Source: Acidobacteriaceae bacterium | Lineage (GTDB): Bacteria > Acidobacteriota > Terriglobia > Terriglobales > Acidobacteriaceae | Assembly: GCA_027452245.1 (NCBI GenBank) | Contig: DAIDGW010000108.1 | Location: forward strand, 35,223-99,222 | Direction: 5' to 3' | DNA: 64,000 nt | In this document: piece by piece, positions 1-8,214 of the stretch | Layout: each line of letters starts with the position of its first letter | How positions within the stretch are numbered: position 1 is the stretch's first letter | Position numbers and translations under genes: made by a program | Notes under the pieces: model-generated | The model's input: the letters and a program-made list of their open reading frames with translations, nothing else | Database searches by the model: none | Told to the model about the DNA's origin: nothing

Positions 1-919
1 CCAGCAACAGCAGCGCCGCTCCGCATCCAATGGTCATTTCTGAAAAAATCAGCAGCGTTCCCCGTTGCAAAAGGCCCACATACGGACCGTATCCTGCAAC
101 CGTTCTTTCGACCACGATGGCGATGTCGGCGAGAAATAATGGATATGCAATCTGAATTGAGAATCGCTGCGCCGCCCACAACAGCGGAAGCAAAATCAGC
201 ACCGACGCTCCCACCGTGGCCGCAATGTTCCCCTGGTGACGCGTCAATAGATAGCCGACTGACAGCAGCGACAACACTACTGTGATCGCCAATTCGCCTA
301 GATGTTTTCGTGTGCTGGAAAGGTCAGGCGGATCGTACCAAAGGAAATAAACGAGCGGCACAAGCAGGATCGCCGCCGCCGTGTCAGAAATAATCCAGTC
401 AAACCATTGCGCCCGCCACAGAACGAATGGAAGCCCCAAACTGAACGACGAAAATGAGCCTCCGATCATCGCTGAGATCAATCCACTGGTTGCGCACGCG
501 ACGACGAACTGGAAAATACTCTTCACTCGCCGAAACGGGCTCCTCCGGCCAACCCGTAACCTCAGTAGATAAACCGCTATGATCGGAGCAAGCGTGTTCC
601 CCAGCGCAATGCCACTTCCCGCAAGCACTGTGCCTTTGAAGTTCAACGTTTCCGCCACCAGCGCTCCTGCGAAGATTCCGGGGGCCGCCCCCACCCCCAG
701 CATGAATACCGCCGACATCGAGACTCCCGCGGGAAACCACAATGGCGCGGGCCACATCTGATGACGGAAGAAATACGACCGCATCAGAACGTCCACTCCC
801 CAATAGACTCCGCCCAGAACCAGGCTTTTTGCCGTGAAACAGGCCAACCGCAAAATCCAGGTCTTTTTGTCCCAGCAGCTTCGGATGGCAGTCGCTCGGA
901 ATTTGGCTCTGATTTTCAC
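1..919 (-). CDS. MASE1-domain integral membrane sensor protein (3' end outside window)
   Basis: The leftward frame is open from a GTG at 919 to base 1, so the C-terminal part lies outside the window. The roughly 306 visible residues are almost entirely hydrophobic with about eight membrane segments. They carry the block WPAPLWFPAGVSMSAVFML followed by a glycine/alanine-rich helix, which fits the MASE1 family of membrane sensory domains. In that family the domain normally precedes a cytoplasmic output such as a histidine kinase, GGDEF or PP2C domain; which one applies here cannot be seen. The start is tentative. An in-frame stop lies just upstream (935-937), there is no ATG before the GTG and no clear Shine-Dalgarno sequence. 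Confidence 0.72.
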   Translation of the reverse strand, partial: MKIRAKFRATAIRSCWDKKTWILRLACFTAKSLVLGGVYWGVDVLMRSYFFRHQMWPAPLWFPAGVSMSAVFMLGVGAAPGIFAGALVAETLNFKGTVLAGSGIALGNTLAPIIAVYLLRLRVGRRSPFRRVKSIFQFVVACATSGLISAMIGGSFSSFSLGLPFVLWRAQWFDWIISDTAAAILLVPLVYFLWYDPPDLSSTRKHLGELAITVVLSLLSVGYLLTRHQGNIAATVGASVLILLPLLWAAQRFSIQIAYPLFLADIAIVVERTVAGYGPYVGLLQRGTLLIFSEMTIGCGAALLLL

Positions 920-1168
920 GCTCTGAACCGAAGACTATCTATGCAAGGCAATCGCCATTTAGAGCTTTTGAATAGAGGCACTTAGCAGAACCTGTTACGT
1001 GTCCCTCGTACGCATCTTGGACGAAATTCCCGAAAGCGCACACGCACAGCACACTGCTTGGATATCGGCGGTCTGGACGAAGTACTTCAGGAGGGTGCGG
1101 AATACTGCAACTCTGCCGGGCCATGCAGGACTGCCCCGGCAGAGCTTAAGCTTCTAAATACCAATGAC

Positions 1169-1432
1169 TTACGGCCAGCGCTTGGCTGTGTCTTCCCATC
1201 CTGCAGCCCGCACCGGCTGCGGCGCGGGGGTCACCGGAGGAGCGGAGGGAATCCGTACCGCGGTTGGCTGTGAACCTCCGACGACCGGCGCCAAGGCTGG
1301 CTTGCCTGCGTCAGAATTCCCTTCTTTCTCTTCGGAAAGCAACGGGGCAACGAGCCGGAGCGCTTCTACTTCCTTCTCCAGCCGGGTGAGTTCCATCTCT
1401 TTCTGCCGCAGAACCTCGTAGACATTTTTCAT
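1169..1432 (-). CDS. small coiled-coil protein, proline-rich tail
   Basis: An 87-residue protein of unknown function. Residues 1-32 (MKNVYEVLRQKEMELTRLEK...) form a charged heptad-like helix, a style I associate with small acidobacterial proteins. The tail after residue 45 is rich in Pro, Ala and Val and probably disordered. A TTG at 1465 would add 11 residues, but the promoter at 1475-1502 predicts a transcript start near 1468, leaving no leader for that start, so the ATG at 1432 is preferred. No signal peptide or membrane segment is seen. Confidence 0.65.
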   Translation of the reverse strand: MKNVYEVLRQKEMELTRLEKEVEALRLVAPLLSEEKEGNSDAGKPALAPVVGGSQPTAVRIPSAPPVTPAPQPVRAAGWEDTAKRWP

Positions 1433-1474
1433 AAAAGTGGGCACCTGGGAATATGCGTCGACCAAACTAAACGC

Positions 1475-1502
1475 ACTTTATCAGAGTTGTCTTTATTGTC
1501 AA
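1475..1502 (-). promoter_or_regulatory. sigma-70-type promoter for the coiled-coil gene
   Basis: On the minus strand a perfect -35 TTGACA (1497-1502) is followed after 16 bases by TAAAGT (1475-1480). Transcription would start near 1468, about 36 bases before the ATG at 1432. Seen directly; activity is inferred. Confidence 0.55.
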
Positions 1503-1631
1503 GAATTGCGCGGACAGGATGCTGGCTCAGTTTAGCCTGCCTGAGCGCGGATTCTGTGGGGACAGCGGCCCTGCCTGTCGGTCGCCAGGATTTGTCGTGC
1601 CGCAAGGCCGCTCGGAGTCTCTTGGCCGCAT

Positions 1632-2918
1632 TTACCGGCTCAGAATCAACGCCGCCATCATCACTGCGACCAGGGCAATCACAATCAGGATGTACTTGTG
1701 TGTAGAAATCCAGGACTCGGATTCCGTTCCCGCCCGTAGAAGGGCGAACTCTGGGGCAGACTCGGGATTGGAAGATGCCGTAATTGAAGAACTTGCAGGC
1801 GCTGGAGGTCCAACATCGCTTTGCTGCACGTCTACTTTGACGCCAGCCTGCTTGGTCTCGGCAATCCCCGCCTTCTCAGCGCTCTCGCTTCTCGGAGGAT
1901 TCAATTGGTTTGAACTGGCGGGGGGAACCGGTGCAACTGGCGGCGCGCTTCTTGCCTTCGGGCGAAGCTGCCCTTTCCAGCTCTTCTCTTCGCACTCCAC
2001 GCACAGCGTTCGACCGTGCGAGACAGGAAATCCGCAGGCCTGGCACTGATGGAGGTCGCGCAGTGCCGCGGGAACTTGCGATCGATCCTCCGGGAGCGCC
2101 GGTTCGGCATGCATCGCCGCAGTCCACAACAGCTTGCTCGCTTGCCGTGATTTCGTTCCGGCTGCACCACGTGTCGGCTCCGAGTCAGGTTCCGCCGCCT
2201 TCGCGGGACCAGCAATTTTCGCGTCCACTTGCGCCCGCGTCTCGGCCGGAGGCGCTGACTTGCTCGATTCCACCACCATGGATTGATGGTCCGCCGATTC
2301 CAGTTCTGCAGTCAGATCATCCTCAGTGGCCCCCCGCGAATCCACAGTGACTGCTCGCGTGGACTGCTCCAGTTTAACCGCCGTTTCCACCATCTGCCCC
2401 AGCCGCTGCAGGCTGGCCAGGTCGCGTTCGCCGAATGCGTTCTTCGCGCCCGAAAACAGTTCGAAAATACCCACAACCTGTTCGTCGCTGACGATCGGCA
2501 TCACGGCAATGGACGCAATCCCCAACTGCCGGCACGCCGCAGAATTCACCCGCGGATCCGATTGCGTATCGTCGCAACGCAAAGGCATGCGGGTGCGCAC
2601 ACATTCGCCCGACAATCCCATCTCAGTGGAAAATAGGGTACCTTGCTCCGGAACTTTCTCTCCCGCCGTGGCACAACATCTCAGATGACTGTGATCACCT
2701 TGCCGCAGCGCGATCGCCGCCCCCGCGGCGTCGCTGATGAATCGCGCACGTTCCGCCAGAAGCTGCAGAGTCGCCTCCAGGTCGCGCCGCGCCATCTCCG
2801 CAATCAGACCCCTCCTGCCGGGGGAATACGATCGTTCCGGAATGCGCGCCTGTGCCGCGGCCGCCGCAACTCCGGCCGGCGCACTGGGATTTGTGGTTCG
2901 GTTTACCTCATTTTGCAT
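1632..2918 (-). CDS. GAF-domain protein with zinc ribbon and C-terminal membrane anchor
   Basis: A 428-residue protein. Residues about 45-195 form a GAF-like domain with the typical run ...GLSGECVRTRMPLRCDD... and a second half ending VGIFELFSG. Residues 200-290 are low-complexity. A CxxC...CxxC knuckle follows (CQACGFPVSHGRTLCVEC), then a Pro/Ser-rich linker and a last hydrophobic helix (YILIVIALVAVMMAALIL) that would anchor the C-terminus in the membrane. GAF domains bind small ligands or act in signalling. No kinase or cyclase output is present, so the role is unknown. Genes of this layout (GAF, zinc ribbon, tail anchor) are familiar to me from acidobacteria. Confidence 0.8.
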   Translation of the reverse strand: MQNEVNRTTNPSAPAGVAAAAAQARIPERSYSPGRRGLIAEMARRDLEATLQLLAERARFISDAAGAAIALRQGDHSHLRCCATAGEKVPEQGTLFSTEMGLSGECVRTRMPLRCDDTQSDPRVNSAACRQLGIASIAVMPIVSDEQVVGIFELFSGAKNAFGERDLASLQRLGQMVETAVKLEQSTRAVTVDSRGATEDDLTAELESADHQSMVVESSKSAPPAETRAQVDAKIAGPAKAAEPDSEPTRGAAGTKSRQASKLLWTAAMHAEPALPEDRSQVPAALRDLHQCQACGFPVSHGRTLCVECEEKSWKGQLRPKARSAPPVAPVPPASSNQLNPPRSESAEKAGIAETKQAGVKVDVQQSDVGPPAPASSSITASSNPESAPEFALLRAGTESESWISTHKYILIVIALVAVMMAALILSR

Positions 2919-3070
2919 GACAGTCGGCCCGCGAATCGCAAGGTGTTGAATTTCAAGAGCGTACGTCGAGTCTCGCTCCGCATAGGAGGGGTGTCAAGCA
3001 CAGGAAGTAACCTTTGGTACCGATCAAATCCGGATGCGATTCAAGCTCGGAGTACTGTTGCGATCGCGAG

Positions 3071-3550
3071 CTAGCTCCGCCGTTTGCGGACGGCGTCATT
3101 GGCCAGCCGGTTGGCCGCCGCATTGTCCTCCCGTGGGACGTGGGAGATCGAGAAAACGAGACTCCGCGCCAACTTCCGGCAGGTCCAATACAAAGAGTAG
3201 AGTCGAGGGCTGCGGCAGATGTATTCGCCGGTCATCTGCCTGACCACGACCTGCGAATCCGAATAGACGTGAAGTTTGCGGGCTTTCAGGGCAACGGCAT
3301 ACTGCAGGGCTTCCATCAGGGCAGCGTACTCCGCCACATTGTTATCTTGATGGCCGATCCACTTGGCGATGCGGATCTCGTCATCGCCCCCCCCATTAAT
3401 GATCACTCCAATGCCGGACGGCCCGGGATTGCCCAGGGAACCACCGTCTACGTAGGCTACGAGGTCCGACATCGATCCGCGAATGCTCTCCTGAAGATGC
3501 GCTGAAGCTTCGTCTGCGTCAAGACGATTATTTGGTTCGCTTTCAGCCAT
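3071..3550 (-). CDS. ribonuclease HI-like protein
   Basis: About 159 residues. The RNase H fold is marked by the acidic residues in order: D in YVDGGSLGNPGPSG, E in NNVAEYAALMEAL, D in VYSDSQVVV and a last D in HVPREDNAAANRLAN. This is the single-domain RnhA-like type that hydrolyses RNA in RNA-DNA hybrids. The start is uncertain. The frame is open to 3754, but residues upstream of MAESEP look non-coding. ATG 3550 is chosen; ATG 3472, with a GGAG about 15 bases upstream, would give a 133-residue minimal domain. No partner gene is adjacent. Confidence 0.82.
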   Translation of the reverse strand: MAESEPNNRLDADEASAHLQESIRGSMSDLVAYVDGGSLGNPGPSGIGVIINGGGDDEIRIAKWIGHQDNNVAEYAALMEALQYAVALKARKLHVYSDSQVVVRQMTGEYICRSPRLYSLYWTCRKLARSLVFSISHVPREDNAAANRLANDAVRKRRS

Positions 3551-3695
3551 TTTCGGGCATGCCCTGACGTTGTGCAATTTTCTGTGCAAAATGCGGGCTC
3601 TTCTTCTTCTCTCATTAGTAAGCAATTCAGCAACAATGGGTTGCAACCTGCGATATGCACAGCTTGCAGCTAACCCATTGCACCAAAAGTTTGCG

Positions 3696-3723
3696 TTGAC
3701 TTTTATTGCTGCGGTGTTAAGGT
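3696..3723 (+). promoter_or_regulatory. candidate promoter for the structured RNA region
   Basis: TTGACT (3696-3701), 16-base spacer, TAAGGT (3718-3723). It points at a region with no plausible protein gene and would start transcription near 3731. Strength is moderate because the -10 is imperfect. An interrupted inverted repeat (GGCACAAAT with ATTTGCC, 3750-3768) lies just downstream. Confidence 0.4.
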
Positions 3724-3765
3724 AGCTTGCGTCGACGGTTGAAAGGGTTGGCACAAATAAAATTT

Positions 3766-3955
3766 GCCAGTCCGAAGTAGACTGAGTGATAGGTCTGGCG
3801 GGGCAACTCGCTGGATAGCCGGACCCGAAAAAACCGACAGACTCTGCGAGGAGCTGTTGGGGTTCGGAACTGCGAAAGCAGTGATCACATCAAGGGGCTG
3901 TGACGGTACATGCCTCCACGCTGTTAGCTCCCTCGCAGGAGCGAGCGGCTAGAGC
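3766..3955 (+). ncRNA. candidate structured non-coding RNA
   Basis: No credible protein is encoded between 3551 and 4080, yet the segment folds well on paper. Hairpin 1 is 3766-3773 with 3792-3799 (7 pairs, one T-T mismatch). A closing stem pairs 3816-3821 TAGCCG with 3946-3951 CGGCTA, extended by 3810-3812 with 3953-3955. A 14-pair stem joins 3842-3855 and 3926-3941 with two single-base bulges. Inside it are ACTGC-GAAA-GCAGT (3869-3882, a GNRA tetraloop) and TCACA/TGTGA (3885-3903), whose GGGG loop could pair with CCTCC at 3913-3917. A T-rich run (3976-3986) follows. GNRA loop polarity and the promoter favour the plus strand. I see no 6S, SRP, tmRNA or RNase P signature motifs. The family is unknown to me, and the ends are approximate. 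Confidence 0.45.
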
Positions 3956-4065
3956 ATAACCAATGTCACGGCCCTTTCTATTTTTTGGACGTAAACCTTT
4001 CCCGGCGACGCTCTTCTTTCCCCGATTCGCTTGCGCGCTGATACCCGCATTGTCTGCGTCCCGCA

Positions 4066-4071
4066 TATAAT
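4066..4071 (+). promoter_or_regulatory. -10 box just upstream of the carboxyltransferase start
   Basis: A perfect TATAAT ends nine bases before the ATG at 4081, with no Shine-Dalgarno sequence between. If used, the transcript would be leaderless or nearly so. No good -35 is seen at 16-18 bases. Confidence 0.35.
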
Positions 4072-4080
4072 TCCTGCAAC

Positions 4081-5634
4081 ATGAAGCTCGAACAAAAAGT
4101 CGCCGAACTCAAGCGGCGCGATCAACTTGCCCAGGAAGGCGGAGGCGCCCAGCGCCGCGAACGCCAGCACAAAGAAGGAAAGATGTCGGCCCGCGAACGC
4201 ATCGAGTTCCTGCTCGATGAAGGCACCTTCGAAGAGACCGACAAGCTCGTCACCCACCGCTGCAACGATTTCGGCATGGCCGAGCAGAAATACTACGGCG
4301 ACGGATTCGTCACCGGCTATGGCCGCATCGAAGGGCGGCTCGTCTATGTCTTCGCGCAGGATTTCACCGTCTTTGGCGGATCGCTCTCGGAAGCCAATGC
4401 CGGCAAGATCGTGAAGATCATGGACCTGGCGGCGAAAATGGGCGCGCCCGTGATCGGACTGAATGACTCCGGAGGGGCGCGCATTCAGGAAGGCGTGATG
4501 TCGCTCGCCGGTTATGCCGACATCTTCCTGCGCAACACGATCTACAGCGGCGTCGTTCCGCAAATCTCGGCCGTCATGGGCCCTTGCGCGGGGGGCGCCG
4601 TGTACTCGCCCGCAATTACCGATTTCGTCCTGATGGTCGACAAGACCTCCTACATGTTCATCACCGGCCCCGATGTGATCAAGACGGTCACACACGAGGA
4701 AGTCACGAAAGACCAGCTCGGCGGCGCCATGACGCACAACGAAACCTCGGGCGTCGCACACTTCCTGGCGCACGACGATGCCGAATGCCTGTCGATGGTG
4801 CGCGAGCTGCTCAGCTTCGTTCCGTCGAACAATCTCGAAGATCCTCCGCGCAAGGCCTGCACCGATCCCGTCGATCGCGCCGACGCCGCACTCGACACGA
4901 TCATCCCCGAACAATCGAATCAACCCTATGACATCAAAGACGTAATCCAGCGGGTGGTCGACGACGGCTACTTCTTCGAGGTGCAGGAGCACTATGCCAA
5001 GAATATCGTTGTCGGATTTGCCCGGCTCGACGGACGTTCCGTCGGCATCGTGGCGAACCAGCCCGCCATTCTCGCCGGAACGCTTGATATCAATGCGTCG
5101 ATCAAGGGCGCGCGTTTCGTCCGCTTCTGCGACTGCTTCAACATCCCGCTGGTGACGTTTGAAGATGTTCCCGGCTTCCTTCCCGGCACCGCGCAGGAAT
5201 ACGGCGGCATCATCAAGCACGGCGCGAAGCTGCTGTTCGCCTTCGCTGAGGCCACCGTACCAAAGGTTACGGTGATCACCCGCAAAGCCTATGGCGGAGC
5301 ATATTGCGTGATGGCTTCAAAGCACATCCGTACCGATGCGAACTATGCCTGGCCGGGGGCTGAAATCGCCGTCATGGGACCGGAAGGTGCGGTCGACATC
5401 GTATACAAGCGCGAACTCGATGCGGCGGCGGGAGACCGGGCCGACGTCCGGCAGAAGAAGATCGAAGAATTCCGCGACCGCTTCGCCAATCCCTATGTCG
5501 TGGCCGAGCGCGGATTCGTCGACGCCGTGATCCAGCCTCGAGAGACGCGCAAGAAGTTGATCCAGGCGCTCGCGATGCTCGAAACCAAGCGCGACAAGAA
5601 TCCTCCCAAGAAGCACGGGAACATCCCACTGTAG
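4081..5634 (+). CDS. pccB: acyl-CoA (propionyl/acetyl-CoA) carboxylase carboxyltransferase beta subunit
   Basis: 517 residues, full length for the PccB/MmdA/AccD5-type carboxyltransferase. Two crotonase-fold halves are visible, with the acyl-CoA side ([33 protein letters not shown]) and the biotin side ([33 protein letters not shown]). The C-terminus [10 protein letters not shown] is diagnostic of this group. It moves a carboxyl group from biotin to propionyl-CoA or a related acyl-CoA. The biotin carboxylase and carrier subunits are not in the window, so it stands alone, and the exact acyl-CoA cannot be told from sequence; MmdA is the alternative name. The -10 box directly before the ATG suggests leaderless translation. 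Confidence 0.93.
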   Translation: MKLEQKVAELKRRDQLAQEGGGAQRRERQHKEGKMSARERIEFLLDEGTFEETDKLVTHRCNDFGMAEQKYYGDGFVTGYGRIEGRLVYVFAQDFTVFGGSLSEANAGKIVKIMDLAAKMGAPVIGLNDSGGARIQEGVMSLAGYADIFLRNTIYSGVVPQISAVMGPCAGGAVYSPAITDFVLMVDKTSYMFITGPDVIKTVTHEEVTKDQLGGAMTHNETSGVAHFLAHDDAECLSMVRELLSFVPSNNLEDPPRKACTDPVDRADAALDTIIPEQSNQPYDIKDVIQRVVDDGYFFEVQEHYAKNIVVGFARLDGRSVGIVANQPAILAGTLDINASIKGARFVRFCDCFNIPLVTFEDVPGFLPGTAQEYGGIIKHGAKLLFAFAEATVPKVTVITRKAYGGAYCVMASKHIRTDANYAWPGAEIAVMGPEGAVDIVYKRELDAAAGDRADVRQKKIEEFRDRFANPYVVAERGFVDAVIQPRETRKKLIQALAMLETKRDKNPPKKHGNIPL

Positions 5635-5686
5635 CGAATCGCAACACTGGAATTGCGATATGGGGCCCTACGGAACCTCAAAGCTG

Positions 5687-5733
5687 TCTCATAATGAGAT
5701 GTACATACATAACTGTTATGTCGTGGATGTATG
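5687..5733. other. operator-like palindromes in a 373-base gene-free stretch
   Basis: Bases 5635-6007 hold no gene I can support. Within them are two perfect 13-base palindromes, TCTCATAATGAGA (5687-5699) and CATAACTGTTATG (5708-5720), the second nested in CATACA...TGTATG (5704-5733). Their clustering in an AT-rich island looks like a repressor operator or a promoter region, but no matching gene starts nearby. Further right are short GC hairpins (for example CCTCC-G-GGAGG near 5790) of no clear role. Confidence 0.3.
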
Positions 5734-6007
5734 CAATTGACGCTAGGGCGGTTTCCTGCCCCGTAGAGCGATTTTGGGCCCGTGGATGACCTCCGGGAGG
5801 GTGAAGTCGGAGATCGCCGCTCAGGGGCCAGTGGAAGCTCCGCAATGGGCATTTTAGGAGAGGTTGCGAGCGCTGCCCCTTACCCGTGGCCAATGTAACA
5901 TACCTTTGATAACGTCTCGGGCTGGGAAGACTCAAAGTACCCGTTTGAGCTTGATACTTCGCTACTTTCGAACCTGCGAAACCAGTAGAAGTAGCTTTCA
6001 AAGACGC

Positions 6008-6853
6008 TTAGTCCGCCATAATGGCGATTTCGTGGGTGTTGGCGGCATCGATCACTTTCTGGCCATCCAATAAAAGGCAGCGGCGCGCATCGAGCGCCAG
6101 GCAGGATGCCCCGGCTGCCTGCATCACCTCGATGGTCTTCACGCCGACAACGGGCACATCGAAGCGCATGTCCTGATTGGGCTTGGCGATCTTCACGACA
6201 GTTAATGCGCGGCCGAGAGTAGAGGCGTCTCCATGCAGGGAGCGCATGATTCCGCCGGCGCGCTCGATGGTGGCGTCGGTACCTTCCATGGCCTCAAGCG
6301 CGACGCAGGCCGATTCGGCGATGACGACGGTTTGCCCGATGTCGTATTGCGCGAGTTGGCGGGCGACCGCGCGTCCGTAGTGAATGTTGTTGCGTTCCTG
6401 CTCACTGGGAGCGCGTTGGGTTAGAGCTCCGGATTTGACCAGGAGCGGTTCGAGGAGCGCAGTGGAATTTTCCAGAGTGATGCCTTCGTCGTCCAGGACC
6501 CTGGCAACGGCTCCAAGCAGGGAATCAGTGTTGCGGGTGGTGAGCGACAGCAGAAGTTTGGCGAGGCGCCAATCGGGACGGATGCTGGAGAAAATCTGCT
6601 TATGCTTGACTTGTCCGGCCATGACGGCGCGCTGCACGCCTTCGCGCTTAAAGGTCTCGATCAGCTTTGATAGTTCGCCGAGCGAGAGCCAGTGTACGGA
6701 GGCTGCGCCGTGCGATTCAATTTCGGGGGAAGCTTCTTCTTTGATGGCGGCGAGGACGACGTCGTATCCCTGGGCGCGGGCGGCATCGAGCACGAGAAAC
6801 GGGAACTTGCCGTTCCCTGCGATGAGGCCAAGTTTTTCTTTCGTGGAGGGCAT
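6008..6853 (-). CDS. lpxI: UDP-2,3-diacylglucosamine pyrophosphatase LpxI
   Basis: 281 residues, the normal length for LpxI (DUF1009). It opens with the glycine-rich LGLIAGNGKFPFLVLDAA and has the family blocks MAGQVKHKQIFSSIRPDWRL, VVIAESACVALEAMEGTD and the C-terminal FDVPVVGVKTIEVM. LpxI hydrolyses UDP-2,3-diacylglucosamine to lipid X and UMP in lipid A synthesis, replacing LpxH at the inner membrane/cytosol face. It lies in the same orientation as lpxA and fabZ, but is separated from lpxA by a secreted protein gene. lpxB is not in the window. Confidence 0.94.
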   Translation of the reverse strand: MPSTKEKLGLIAGNGKFPFLVLDAARAQGYDVVLAAIKEEASPEIESHGAASVHWLSLGELSKLIETFKREGVQRAVMAGQVKHKQIFSSIRPDWRLAKLLLSLTTRNTDSLLGAVARVLDDEGITLENSTALLEPLLVKSGALTQRAPSEQERNNIHYGRAVARQLAQYDIGQTVVIAESACVALEAMEGTDATIERAGGIMRSLHGDASTLGRALTVVKIAKPNQDMRFDVPVVGVKTIEVMQAAGASCLALDARRCLLLDGQKVIDAANTHEIAIMAD

Positions 6854-6935
6854 GAGCGTTGTCGACGCGCAGCCAGTCTAGCATTCGAGAGGCACGGCGT
6901 TGGAGCACAGCATTTGTGCGCATCGGCCGAGATCC

Positions 6936-8168
6936 CTAGGGCTGACCGTTGGCGCTCTTGGGGACGTGGGTGGTGAAGCGCTTCAGAAGGAATTCGCGTA
7001 TCAGATTGGCGGCGGCATCCCCGCCAGTTCCAGCCAGTCCATTGAGCAGGACGAGCGAACCTCCGCGATCGGAAGCCGGATAGTAGAGATTGGAGAGGGC
7101 GGCGGCGGAGAAGTTGCCGAGCACCCTGGAGTAATTCGGCTGCCAGCGTCCGTTATCGCCGCGCGCGATGACGGCAGCAGAAATCGCGTAGAAAAACCGT
7201 GAGCGGACGCTGCCTTTCCCTTTGTAGAAGTAGCGCGGGTCCTGATGAAATAAAGACGGGAAAACCGCCCGGCCGAGCAACGTGCTCGACGCATGATTGG
7301 CGAAGGCTGCGCCGTAGCGTTTTCCGTATCCTTCGATTCCGCCACCGAAGGAGGGGAAAATGTTCTGATATTGCTCGGCCCCGGCAATTCCCGCCACGGA
7401 AAGAAAGGAAACCGGATCGAGAATGGAACGCATGCTTAACTGATATTTCTGTTTGGCCAGCATCGGCGGAGCGTTCCAGTCATACGCGCTATAGAAGTTT
7501 GGAATGACGCCGACGATGCGTTGCTGCTCGGCGATGTGCACCTGCTCCTGCGATAGTTCGCGCGATGTTTCCGTCACGGTGACGTGGGTCGATCCGCCGG
7601 AGACCGCCAGCGTGACCGGGACAATACGAGATTCACCTGCCTGTAAGAGAATCTCTGAAGAAGTGAAGTCCTTCATGCCCGACGCTGTAACCGTCAGTTT
7701 GTAGGCTTGTGGAGGTAATCCGCGAAACGAAAACTGGCCGTCGTTGCCGGAGTGCACGGTCATTGCAGTAAAGCCCGAACCGGCGGACAGAGTTACGGTT
7801 GCCCCCTGCAAGACGTCTCCATTGAGGTCGAGCACGGTTCCGGTGATGCTTCCGATCTCCGTCTGAGCGGCGGGAGCTGTTGCCGATGAGGCTTGGGCAG
7901 GCTCGGGCGCGTCCGGCAGAACGCTGTCGGGAGGGGTCAAAGAGGTGCTTTGCGCCCGCGCGGTCGAGGAGGTCAGACTGGGAAAGATGAACCAAATCAA
8001 GCTGACCACCAGGAACGGCTTTGTAAATTTGGAGATAAGAAACAGGACGGCCAACCTCTTGCCCGAAAGCTGGGATCTTCTGAGTTCGACGCGAAATTTG
8101 GCTTGCGAGTTATCCGCAGCGGCAGAATTGATCACCGCGAAAGGGCATCGTCCTTGGATTTTCAACAT
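6936..8168 (-). CDS. secreted protein with carboxypeptidase-regulatory-like domain, between lpxA and lpxI
   Basis: About 410 residues. A hydrophobic helix (FLVVSLIWFIFPSL) ending ...TARAQ looks like a signal peptide. A carboxypeptidase-regulatory-like beta-sandwich follows (GSITGTVLDLNGDVLQGATVTL ... FRGLPPQAYKLTV), then about 220 residues of an unassigned domain rich in Gly and Tyr (SFGGGIEGYGKRYGAAF, HQDPRYFYKGKG). The first domain resembles the N-terminus of acidobacterial TonB-dependent transporters, but there is no beta-barrel. The start is uncertain: ATG 8168 overlaps a TATAAT and leaves a long n-region, so a TTG or GTG nearer the helix may be used. Its position suggests a cell-envelope role. 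Confidence 0.75.
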   Translation of the reverse strand: MLKIQGRCPFAVINSAAADNSQAKFRVELRRSQLSGKRLAVLFLISKFTKPFLVVSLIWFIFPSLTSSTARAQSTSLTPPDSVLPDAPEPAQASSATAPAAQTEIGSITGTVLDLNGDVLQGATVTLSAGSGFTAMTVHSGNDGQFSFRGLPPQAYKLTVTASGMKDFTSSEILLQAGESRIVPVTLAVSGGSTHVTVTETSRELSQEQVHIAEQQRIVGVIPNFYSAYDWNAPPMLAKQKYQLSMRSILDPVSFLSVAGIAGAEQYQNIFPSFGGGIEGYGKRYGAAFANHASSTLLGRAVFPSLFHQDPRYFYKGKGSVRSRFFYAISAAVIARGDNGRWQPNYSRVLGNFSAAALSNLYYPASDRGGSLVLLNGLAGTGGDAAANLIREFLLKRFTTHVPKSANGQP

Positions 8169-8214
8169 TATAGAGAGATCTGAGGACAGAGGACAGCGCA
8201 TGCCGGTTTCTGGC

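Noticed and set aside
3740..3768. TTGGCAC...TTGC as a sigma-54 promoter
   Set aside because: The GG to GC spacing is 14 bases instead of 10.
3949..5220. 423-codon minus-strand frame opposite the carboxyltransferase
   Set aside because: Pure shadow of a GC-rich gene; Arg/Val/Asp-rich with no family features.
5950..5985. TTCGAA motif resembling a tRNA T-loop on the minus strand
   Set aside because: No 5-base T-stem around it, no acceptor, D or anticodon arms in the right places.
5678..6001. 107-codon minus-strand frame in the 5.6-6.0 kb gap
   Set aside because: No recognisable motif, no ribosome site, composition unlike neighbours.
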